From DASPKW01 sp038244055 (lineage in GTDB: Bacteria; Planctomycetota; Phycisphaerae; Tepidisphaerales; Tepidisphaeraceae): a stretch of DNA of 6,512 nt. Below are positions 1-6,200 of the stretch, in pieces. The stretch lies in the NCBI GenBank assembly GCA_038244055.1, contig JBBRTW010000418.1, positions 1 through 6,512 on the forward strand, given 5' to 3'. The position numbers were made by a program, and so were the translations under genes. The notes beneath the pieces are model-generated. The model was not told where the DNA came from, ran no database searches, and was given only the letters and a program-made list of their open reading frames with translations. Position 1 is the first letter of the stretch; every line of letters starts with the position of its first letter.

Positions 1-743
1 CCCGGGGGGGGGCCGTGGGGGGGGGGGCCGCCGGGACCACCGGGGCCACCTGGTCCGCCGCGGCTGGGCAGGAACATATCCAGGCCCTTGGTCAGAAGTT
101 GTTCGTAATAGACATCAACCAGTTCGGACTTCATCAATTCGTCGGACGCCAAGTCTTCCCTTTCCGCCTTTATGCGGGCTTCCAGACGGGCGATGCGAAG
201 TCCGCGCTCCACCAATTGCGCCTCGATGAACAAATCGGCGACGTCCTTCAACTTCGATTTGATCCTGGCATCCGCCGCCGAATCGGCCTTGTTAACAGCG
301 GCCTGACGCTGCTTTATGAGGCCGTATTCCTCATCCTCCAGTTCGATCAGTCTGACTTTGGCCCTGTAAAGCGTTGGATCGTCCTTTTCGATCGATTGCA
401 ATGCGCGAAAACGCATGCTCATGGCCAACAGCGCGCCGTTGCGCCAACTGCCCTTTTTATTGATCTCTTCGATGTCATTCCATCGATTTTTCGAGTGATC
501 TTCGCAGAACTTCCGTAACTCTTCCTTATATTTTTCAAGGTCGCGCGGGTCAAAAGAACCCGGGCCGCGACCGGGACCGCGATCGGTTCGGTCTCCGCCG
601 CGATCGCCCTGATTCATATGCGCGCCGGGGGAATGATCGGGCTTGCGGGGAGGAGTCTCTTTGTCCGCAGCCAGCCCCGCCGATGCGAAGCCGAGTGAGG
701 CCGCGCACAGCACCGACAACAAACTCCGCTTTACCAATCGCAT
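1..743 (-). CDS. Exported helix-rich protein of unknown function, third gene of the sigma operon (3' end cut by window)
   Basis: I do not recognise a family. The frame opens at an ATG (741-743) preceded by a good Shine-Dalgarno, AGGAG at 748-752 on the minus strand with a 4-nt spacer. No stop occurs before the window edge (247 codons visible). Residues 1-25 form a Sec signal peptide: basic start MRLVKR, hydrophobic core, cleavage likely after GLA (A25). Then come a charged, Gly/Arg/Asp-rich linker (about 26-65), a long polar, probably alpha-helical or coiled-coil domain rich in Glu, Lys, Arg and Leu (about 66-222), and a tail of GGP triplets and prolines (about 229-247). The single mature-part Cys is C80. 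It lies 36 nt behind the anti-sigma gene, so it is probably co-transcribed and acts in the envelope or periplasm. By analogy with sigma/anti-sigma/periplasmic-sensor loci such as cnrYXH, a sensor or effector role is possible. No specific motif supports that, and the tail sequence rests on long G homopolymers. Confidence 0.8.
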   Translation of the reverse strand, partial: MRLVKRSLLSVLCAASLGFASAGLAADKETPPRKPDHSPGAHMNQGDRGGDRTDRGPGRGPGSFDPRDLEKYKEELRKFCEDHSKNRWNDIEEINKKGSWRNGALLAMSMRFRALQSIEKDDPTLYRAKVRLIELEDEEYGLIKQRQAAVNKADSAADARIKSKLKDVADLFIEAQLVERGLRIARLEARIKAEREDLASDELMKSELVDVYYEQLLTKGLDMFLPSRGGPGGPGGPGGPPPHGPPP

Positions 744-747
744 AACA

Positions 748-752
748 CTCCT
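748..752 (-). promoter_or_regulatory. Ribosome binding site of the third operon gene
   Basis: AGGAG on the minus strand, 4 nt before the ATG at 741-743. It is the clearest Shine-Dalgarno in the operon and fixes the start of the exported protein at its basic signal-peptide n-region. Confidence 0.65.
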
Positions 753-779
753 GATCAGCACAGCCACTCGCAATCGTTA

Positions 780-1379
780 TTACCGGTCCCAGTTTCGGAA
801 GCCTAATTGATCGTCTTCGCGGGCAGCAACGCTCAGATTCTCAGCTTCCTCTTCGAGTTTGGCCAGGCCCGTTTTGGGCGGCAGAGACTCGTCCTGAATT
901 TCTTCACGGGCGGCGTCTCGGAAGATGACCGGTGTGGACGATGTTGCCGTCGCCACAGCCACATTCAAGTCACCATCGCGCTGCTTGGGGTTGCCCGCCT
1001 GGCTGAACCAGATCCAGACGCCGATCAGCAGCATGGCGGCGATGGCGCTGGGATAGGCAACCCAGCCGATACGCACCGCGCGGCGCGCTGGCGCGGCGGG
1101 GGCGGATTGGGGCCGGGCCGCGATGAACCGGGTCATGGCGAGGGATGCGCGCCTGATGGATGCATCCTGGCCGGCGAGGGCGGCCGCGCCATCGAGTTCG
1201 GCCAAGGTGCCGGTCACATGGATTTCGAGGGCTCGCATTTCTTCCAACTCCGCGCGCAGGGCCGGGTCGCGGGCGAGCATTTGCTCGACCTCGGCCTGGT
1301 CCTCGGCCGGGAGTTCACCGGCGAGGTACATCAGGAGGATGGCCTCGTTGTTTTCGAGCTGTTCGAGGAGATTTTTCAT
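780..1379 (-). CDS. Membrane anti-sigma factor, zinc-free type
   Basis: A 199-residue protein likely to bind and inhibit the sigma factor encoded just upstream. The first 35 residues (MKNLLEQLENNEAILLMYLA..) and the GEL / AEDQAEVEQML / RDPALRAELEEM stretch match the short helical N-terminal anti-sigma domain common in bacteria. A Pro/Ala-rich linker (about 89-99) follows, then one transmembrane segment (about 106-126, WVAYPSAIAAMLLIGVWIWF) and a charged tail of about 70 residues expected outside the cytoplasm. There is no cysteine anywhere, so this is not a ZAS-type (HxxxCxxC) redox-sensing anti-sigma factor. Release is more likely by proteolysis or ligand or partner binding. The ATG at 1377-1379 is preferred. 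An in-frame GTG (1383-1385) or TTG (1386-1388) would add 2-3 residues, and the TTG has a GAAGAA-like site 9 nt upstream. The gap to the sigma stop is 30 nt. Function is inferred from domain layout and neighbour. Confidence 0.82.
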   Translation of the reverse strand: MKNLLEQLENNEAILLMYLAGELPAEDQAEVEQMLARDPALRAELEEMRALEIHVTGTLAELDGAAALAGQDASIRRASLAMTRFIAARPQSAPAAPARRAVRIGWVAYPSAIAAMLLIGVWIWFSQAGNPKQRDGDLNVAVATATSSTPVIFRDAAREEIQDESLPPKTGLAKLEEEAENLSVAAREDDQLGFRNWDR

Positions 1380-1409
1380 ACGCACCAACCAATCTTGTTC
1401 TTCACGGCC

Positions 1410-2033
1410 CTACTCCGTCATCAGTTCCTTCAGCTTCAACATCGCCTTATGCATCCGGCCCAGCGCGGTATTCAGCGGGCAACCCAGAAGCTCGGCGATT
1501 TCGACGAACTTCATGTTGCTGTAGTAGCGCAATACCAGCACCTGTCTCTGGGCCTCGGGAAGTTTTTCGATCGCTTCCTTCAACTTGGCCTCCATCTCGG
1601 AGCCTTCCATACGATGACTGGCGGAGGGAAGTTCCTCATCGGTCACCAGTTTCAGGCCGGCCTTGGCGACTTTTTCCCGGCCCGACGACCGCCAGAAATC
1701 GTTGGCTTTGTTCGTGGCAATTCGAAAAAGCCACGCCTTGAAGCCGCCATTGCAGGCAAGCGGGTCGAAACGATCCAAATGCTCCAGAACGCTCAGCCAA
1801 GTCTGCTGATGCATTTCCTCGGCGACCTGATCGTTTCCCACCAGCCGTTGAAGGTATCGAACCAACGGCTGGTAGTACTTGCGGACCAGCACTTCACCGG
1901 CGGCCGACTCGCCGCCGCGCAGCCGCGCGATGAGGGAGACATCGGTAGGACCCGACACCTCGCCCCGGTCAACCGGGCGGTGATCACTCGGTTTGGTCAA
2001 GGGCATCGCACTCATCTCGGCCGTCAGCTTCAT
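1410..2033 (-). CDS. RNA polymerase sigma factor, ECF-like sigma-70 family
   Basis: A sigma factor that directs RNA polymerase to a dedicated promoter set. From the ATG at 2031-2033 it is 207 residues, usual for an ECF (group 4) factor. Region 2 spans about 49-116: LVRKYYQPLVRYLQRLVGN, then VAEEMHQQTWLSVLEHLDRFDP, then the conserved FKAWLFRIATNKANDFWRS, which carries the promoter-melting and -10-recognition helices. A variable linker (about 117-150) precedes region 4 (about 153-205): LPEAQRQVLVLRYYSNMKFVEIAELLGCPLNTALGRMHKAM.., the helix-turn-helix that reads the -35 box. Region 1 and region 3 are absent, as expected. The frame can be extended to a TTG at 2079-2081, but a likely promoter sits within that extension (2055-2081), so the start is probably 2033 or the later ATGs at 2015 or 2006. 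None has a strong Shine-Dalgarno. It is the first gene of the operon. The regulon cannot be read from this window. Confidence 0.9.
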   Translation of the reverse strand: MKLTAEMSAMPLTKPSDHRPVDRGEVSGPTDVSLIARLRGGESAAGEVLVRKYYQPLVRYLQRLVGNDQVAEEMHQQTWLSVLEHLDRFDPLACNGGFKAWLFRIATNKANDFWRSSGREKVAKAGLKLVTDEELPSASHRMEGSEMEAKLKEAIEKLPEAQRQVLVLRYYSNMKFVEIAELLGCPLNTALGRMHKAMLKLKELMTE

Positions 2034-2054
2034 AAACGGTTGTAAGGCGTGGAT

Positions 2055-2081
2055 ATTGTAGCGTCTGGGGGCGGAACTCAA
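2055..2081 (-). promoter_or_regulatory. Candidate promoter of the sigma/anti-sigma operon
   Basis: On the minus strand TTGAGT (2076-2081) lies 15 nt before TACAAT (2055-2060), which matches TATAAT at 5 of 6 bases. Using ACTTGA as the -35 gives a 17-nt spacer. The predicted start near 2048 would give a 5' leader of only about 15 nt before the ATG at 2033. This looks like a housekeeping sigma-70 promoter, not an autoregulated ECF one. The 15-nt spacer is short, so the call is moderate. Confidence 0.4.
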
Positions 2082-2093
2082 GTAATGGGGATA

Positions 2094-2121
2094 TTGACAG
2101 GTGGGGGCAGGGCGTTACATT
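2094..2121 (+). promoter_or_regulatory. Promoter of tRNA-His
   Basis: A perfect -35 box TTGACA (2094-2099) is followed after 16 nt by TACATT (2116-2121), 4 of 6 matches to TATAAT. Predicted initiation near 2128 is about 10 nt before the tRNA 5' end, a short leader suitable for RNase P processing. It is back to back with the sigma operon promoter: the two -35 boxes are 12 bp apart. Confidence 0.5.
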
Positions 2122-2137
2122 TGGCGGTTCGATAGCT

Positions 2138-2211
2138 GGTGGCCGTAGCTCAGTTGGCAGAGCACAAGGTTGTGGTCCTTGGGGTCGCGGGTTCGAGCCC
2201 CGTCGGTCACC
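2138..2211 (+). tRNA. tRNA-His, anticodon GUG
   Basis: The full cloverleaf can be folded by eye. The acceptor stem pairs GTGGCCG (2139-2145) with CGGTCAC (2204-2210), with one G-T wobble. The D arm is GCTC..GAGC. The anticodon stem CAAGG (2165-2169) / CCTTG encloses the loop TTGTGGT with anticodon GTG at 2172-2174. The T arm GCGGG / CCCGT encloses TTCGAGC. The extra G at 2138 opposite the discriminator C at 2211 is the G(-1):C73 pair, the main identity element read by bacterial histidyl-tRNA synthetase, which makes the call secure. The 3' CCA is not encoded (CTG follows), so it must be added by the CCA-adding enzyme. Confidence 0.96.
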
Positions 2212-2830
2212 CTGATATAAGCTCTTTATTTGCAGTGTCTTAGGAAATTCGACGGGATGCCGGGGCGGGCGTGTTTTCTATTGTCGGCTTATGGACTCGG
2301 AGGGAGCGCGTCTTCGGGTGGCAGGTCCGAAAAGAAGCAGATTTATCATCGCCGATTGAACTGGCGGGTTATCCAAGAATGGCCATGACGCCAAAATGGG
2401 GTTGCGCCGCGCGGCAACGATTTGGCTTTGCACTGGCCTGCGTTCGATCTTAACTGATTATTGCTCGATCGCGAGTAATGCGATTTGCGGGCGAGTATCT
2501 CGATTTGGGCTCGGGTGCGGACGACTGGAAAAGGTTGTTTGCAGCGGATCCCATTTTGTTTGACGTCGACGTTTCCGATCGCCCAATGCTGACGCGGGCC
2601 GCAAGGCTCGGGGCAACGCGGAAAAGATGGCGGGGGGTTTTTAGGGGATGGGCGATCGAAGCGGACACGAGAGAAAGTCGCACTCTCCGGCGTCGCGGGG
2701 GCATTCATTGGGAAAATGCGATCTCGTCGCCGGCTCGATGCCGTCTGACGCGCGGAGCGGGAGCGCCCACTTCACCCAGGTTGACTTCACGAATAACACT
2801 TAGCGGGGATGAATCTGTAGGCCGGCCATG
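2212..2830. other. Intergenic stretch, no gene identified
   Basis: About 620 bases between the tRNA and the AT-rich control region. Open frames of 60-120 codons exist on both strands (for example 2478-2831 plus and 2346-2708 minus), but they overlap each other, lack Shine-Dalgarno sites, and their translations are Arg/Pro/Ser-rich without any recognisable motif, as expected of chance frames in GC-rich DNA. The only small structure seen is a perfect 10-bp palindrome ACGTCGACGT (2563-2572). A degraded gene or an unknown small RNA cannot be excluded by eye. Confidence 0.5.
2257..2279 (+). terminator. Weak candidate terminator behind tRNA-His
   Basis: ATGCC (2257-2261) can pair with GGCGT (2268-2272) around a 6-nt loop, followed by GTTTTCT. 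The stem is only 5 bp with one wobble and lies 45 nt past the tRNA, so it is a weak candidate. I see no better one. Confidence 0.2.
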
Positions 2831-2844
2831 ACAGTTGTAGCGGT

Positions 2845-2865
2845 CATCCGTTTAATAAGCGGATG
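2845..2865. repeat. 21-bp near-perfect palindrome, possible operator
   Basis: CATCCG (2845-2850) and CGGATG (2860-2865) are exact inverted arms. Between them lies T-TTA-A-TAA-G, itself symmetric around A2855, with only the T2851/G2859 pair mismatched (wobble in RNA). Ten positions per arm around one central base is the form of a homodimeric regulator site. It stands at the border of the AT-rich island upstream of the giant gene. No T-tract follows, so it is not a terminator. Confidence 0.55.
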
Positions 2866-2937
2866 GAATAATAATACTTCATTACTGCTGAGATCGAAGT
2901 GCAAGCGGTGTCGAGCATTACAACTATAACTATAGAT

Positions 2938-2974
2938 TGCGGATTTATTAAATGTCATTTAATTGTAATCCGCA
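2938..2974. repeat. 37-bp compound inverted repeat in the AT-rich island
   Basis: Outer arms TGCGGATT (2938-2945) and AATCCGCA (2967-2974) pair perfectly over 8 bp. Inner arms ATTAAAT (2947-2953) and ATTTAAT (2957-2963) pair perfectly over 7 bp around a GTC loop, leaving a small asymmetric internal bulge. It shares the CGGAT/ATCCG and TTATTAAA elements with the palindrome at 2845-2865, which suggests sites for the same or related protein. It could instead act as an RNA hairpin if transcribed. No U-tract follows. Confidence 0.55.
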
Positions 2975-2996
2975 TATTACGCATGTGGATCGCTGC

Positions 2997-3002
2997 TATA
3001 TT
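2997..3002 (+). promoter_or_regulatory. Candidate -10 element for the giant gene
   Basis: TATATT matches the sigma-70 -10 consensus at 5 of 6 positions and lies 23 nt after the 37-bp dyad, but no TTGACA-like -35 box is found 16-18 nt upstream. If used, it would give a leader of nearly 290 nt and would need an activator or an alternative sigma factor. Confidence 0.2.
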
Positions 3003-3131
3003 TAGGATACGCGAACTGTCAGAACGGGTCCGGGTATTATTCCTTCCTGTTTTTCCCCTCCAACACCTGCTACGGTACTACAATGCGCGTGGGCGATGCG
3101 AGGGCATTGGCCGATTGCCGGTTTCGGAGAC

Positions 3132-3159
3132 ATCGTAAGCAAATGACTTGCTTATCGAT
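3132..3159. repeat. Inverted repeat upstream of the giant gene
   Basis: TAAGCAA (3136-3142) and TTGCTTA (3148-3154) pair around a 5-nt loop. ATCG (3132-3135) and CGAT (3156-3159) extend the stem past one bulged T, giving 11 bp. It lies 138 nt before the ATG, with no U-tract. Operator or leader hairpin cannot be told apart from sequence. Confidence 0.45.
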
Positions 3160-3221
3160 TCTCAACGCCAATGTGTCGCTCGTTATAGGGTGTGGACGCA
3201 ATTACCACTTTATTCATTAAA

Positions 3222-3263
3222 CGTGGTCGCCCACGCAAATCGCCAACCTTAATTAGAGGTTGG
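3222..3263 (+). repeat. Two adjacent hairpins in the presumed 5' leader
   Basis: CGTGG (3222-3226) pairs with CCACG (3231-3235) across a TCGC tetraloop. Seven nt later CCAACCT (3243-3249) pairs with AGGTTGG (3257-3263), extended by a T-G wobble to a 5-nt AATTA loop. The second stem ends 34 nt before the ATG, leaving the ribosome site free. The arrangement could affect translation, RNA stability or attenuation. I could not match it to a known riboswitch class. Confidence 0.4.
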
Positions 3264-3288
3264 TTGTTGGAACTTCGACGGATCGGAT

Positions 3289-3292
3289 GGAG
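3289..3292 (+). promoter_or_regulatory. Ribosome binding site of the giant gene
   Basis: GGAG is followed by the 5-nt spacer TGACT and the ATG at 3298. It decides the start in favour of this ATG over the internal ATG at 3355, which has no Shine-Dalgarno. Confidence 0.6.
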
Positions 3293-3297
3293 TGACT

Positions 3298-6200
3298 ATG
3301 AACCAGCGGAATATTCTGAATCGTGCGGCAACTTCGCGGCGCTCACACAACTCGATGTTCAAGCGGGTTTCGAGCGGGCTGGTAATGCTGGCGACGCTGG
3401 GGATGCTGATCGCGCCATCGGCGCAGGCCGCCAATCTCTACTGGGTCACCACGGCCGCGGAATTATGGTCCACCGGCACGAACTGGACGACGGATCCCAC
3501 CGGGCTGACTCCCGAGTCGACGGCCCCCGCCAACAACACAACTGATGACACCGCCTTCTTCAATGGATCGGCCGTCAACGGCGCGGCAACGGTGCAGTTG
3601 AACGCGGCAACGAGCATCGCGGGGATCGTTTTCAACAACACGGGCACGACGCTGCTCGCCGCCAGCGCGGCGGGATCACAAACATTGAGTATCGGGACGG
3701 GAGGCATCACGATCAACTCCGGCGCGGGCGCGGTTACGATTGGCGATGCGCTCAATCACGCACCGATCACACTGGGCGGGGCACAAACGTGGACCAACAA
3801 CTCGTCCAATCCGTTCACCGTTGTCGACGCCGTCAGCATGGGTGCCAATTCGCTGATTTTCGCGGGCACGGGGACGACGAGCCTTGGCGGCATCATCAGT
3901 GGATCGACACCAACGGGGAACACCGCATTAACGATCAGCGCCGGCTCCTCGGTTATCCTTGGAAACGCGGCCAATACATTTACGGGTGATATCCTGGTGG
4001 ATGGCGGCACGCTGAGCGCCAGCATGGTTAACGCCGCGGCCAGTCCGTTGGGCGGGCAGATTGGCACCACCTATCGAACTCTCAAACTCCAAAATGGCGG
4101 CATATTCAACTCGACGGCGACCGCGTACAACAACAATTTGCCCAGCGCCACGAATGTTGGCATTATTTTCAATATCGGGACTGGCGGCGGCACGTTGCAG
4201 GTGGATAGCGGGCGCTCGATGACCATCGACGATGGAACGGTGAACGTCACAACCACCGGTGCGACCGCGCAGCAGCTTCAGGGATCCGGCACTTTGACCA
4301 AGACAGGCGCTGGAACGCTGATTCTTCGCCAGCAATACGGATTCTCGGGGGCGATCGATATCACCGCCGGCACGCTCCAAGCAACCGGCGTCAGCGGCGT
4401 TCTGGGCAACACCACCGCGGCAACGACCATCCGCGGCGGCGCCGCCTTCGATGTGAACGGAAACGTCATCACCGACACCGATGTCCTTACGGTCTACGGC
4501 ACCGGCCTCGCATCCAGCCCCAAGGGCGTGCTGACAAACAGCAGCGCGACCGCGGGCGGCTACCACGGCGCGATTGTCCTGGCCGCCCCCAGCACGGTCG
4601 GCGCGGGTGCCGCGGGCGGGTTAACGCTCATCGGCGGCGTCACCGGCGCATTCAATCTCACCATCAGCAACGCCGCCGCGGGCGGAACCACGTTCAGCAC
4701 CGGGTCAATCAATAATGCGGGCACGATCACCAATTCCGGTGGCGGCGCAGGCACGACCACCATCACTTCCATCATCGGTAGCAACGTTACCGGCGTCATC
4801 CAAAACAGCCTGACCTCGACCCTCAGCCTCAGCAGCGGACAAAACACATGGACTTCCGGGCTGACGATTCAGGCGGGCACGGTGCTGGCCACCCAGAATA
4901 CCGGCACGACCACCGTCCTGGGAGCGGGCCATGTCGTGCTGGGGGATACGGGCGGTTCAGCGCCGGCCACATTACTGCTCGCCGGCACCAATGCGACGTT
5001 CAACACTCCTGTCGACCTGGGCACGACCACGGGCATCCTGACCATCAAGGGCAACAACGGCACGACCGCGGAAGTCTTTTCGGGTGGAATCAACGGCCCC
5101 AACAGCGTCGTCCTCGACAACAGCAGCTCCGGCGGCATCACATTTTCAACCCTGCCGATCAACAATGCCGGCACGGTCAGTGTCGCGAGCACGGCGGGAA
5201 CCGTCACCATCAGCGCCAGCCTGGGGTCCAACCTGACGGGCGTCAAACAGACCGGGACCAGCCCGCTCATTGTCAACAGCGCAATCACGCTGAGTTCCAC
5301 GCTGAACAACTTCAGCTCGACGGGCACGGGGCTGTTCACCATGTCCGGCGGCATCACGGGCAATCAGAATGTGACCTTTAATGCCAACAGCACCGGCGGC
5401 ATCACGCTGTCGACCGTAGCGGTTAACAATGCCGGGACCATCACGAACTCCGGCACGGGGACCGGCACGACGACCATCGGCCTGCTCGGCGCTTCCGTGC
5501 TGGGGATTACGCAATCGGGCGCGAGCCCGCTCACCCTGACACCGGCCTATCCGGTGTCTCAGTTGGGGTACACGATCGCCAACAGCGGTAGCGGCCTTTA
5601 CACATTGACGGGTGGCGTCGCGGCCGGGACGGGCAGCCTGATCTTCAATGCCAACAGCACGGGCGGCATCACCTCCGCCGGCGGCATCGCCACCACCGGC
5701 ACGCTTGTCAATTCCGGCAGCGGCGCTGGAACGGTGACCATCAATAGCGCGATCGCCGCGACAGTCAGTTCGGTGACACAGAACAGTTCGACCTCCACGC
5801 TGGTGCTGGGCGGCACCAACCTTTTCACGGGCGGGTTGAACATCAATGCCGGCATCGTCAAGGGCGGCGCGGCGACCGCGAATTACGGAGCAGCCACATC
5901 AATCATCGCAATCAATGGCGGCACTTTGGCGTCCGGCGCGGGCGTTACATTCACGCAGCCCGTGGTGATTGGCACCAGCGGCGGCACCATTGACAACCAG
6001 AACCTCGGCAAAGCCACCTTTGCCACCGTTGGACAATTGACCGGATCGGGCACGCTGACCCGCACGGGCGTGGCCATTACGACTGCGACCGCAACTGGAA
6101 CGGGCAACGACGTACAGTTCTCCGCGGCCAACACGGGATTCACCGGCGCGGTGATTTTCAATGGCGGGGCGACCGAAGTATCGGCCAGCGGACTGGGTAA

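Noticed and set aside
15..518. Plus-strand open frame of 167 codons at the left edge
   Set aside because: It is a shadow of the minus-strand exported protein, which has a signal peptide and a strong Shine-Dalgarno. The plus frame starts within G homopolymers.
807..2045. 412-codon plus-strand open frame across the sigma and anti-sigma genes
   Set aside because: It is antisense to two genes with clear sigma-70 and anti-sigma domains. Its translation (His/Gly/Arg-rich) has no recognisable domain, and it has no ribosome site.
2138..2211. tRNA-His as an attachment site for an integrative element
   Set aside because: No second copy of the tRNA 3' end and no integrase gene is visible in the window.
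2346..2831. Overlapping frames on both strands (2346-2708 minus, 2478-2831 plus)
   Set aside because: They overlap each other, lack ribosome sites, and have Arg/Ser/Pro-rich translations without motifs. I treat them as chance frames.
2899..3138. 79-codon GTG-start frame with hydrophobic stretches
   Set aside because: It covers the 37-bp dyad and AT-rich island. The hydrophobic residues come from AT-rich codons, and there is no Shine-Dalgarno.
3186..3240. GTGGACGCAA and nearby CCACGCAAAT resembling parts of a c-di-GMP-I riboswitch
   Set aside because: The two conserved receptor helices and the GCAAA..GGACGCAAAGCC order with proper spacing cannot be assembled.
3192..3545. GTG-start frame whose product begins with an AT-hook-like RGRPRK
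   Set aside because: It runs out of frame through the signal peptide of the giant gene. The RGRPRK motif is short and arises from the CGTGG/CCACG hairpin bases.
4633..5823. Possible CRISPR-like repeats
   Set aside because: The repeats are in-frame protein repeats of about 88 codons with diverged DNA, not short identical repeats with unique spacers.
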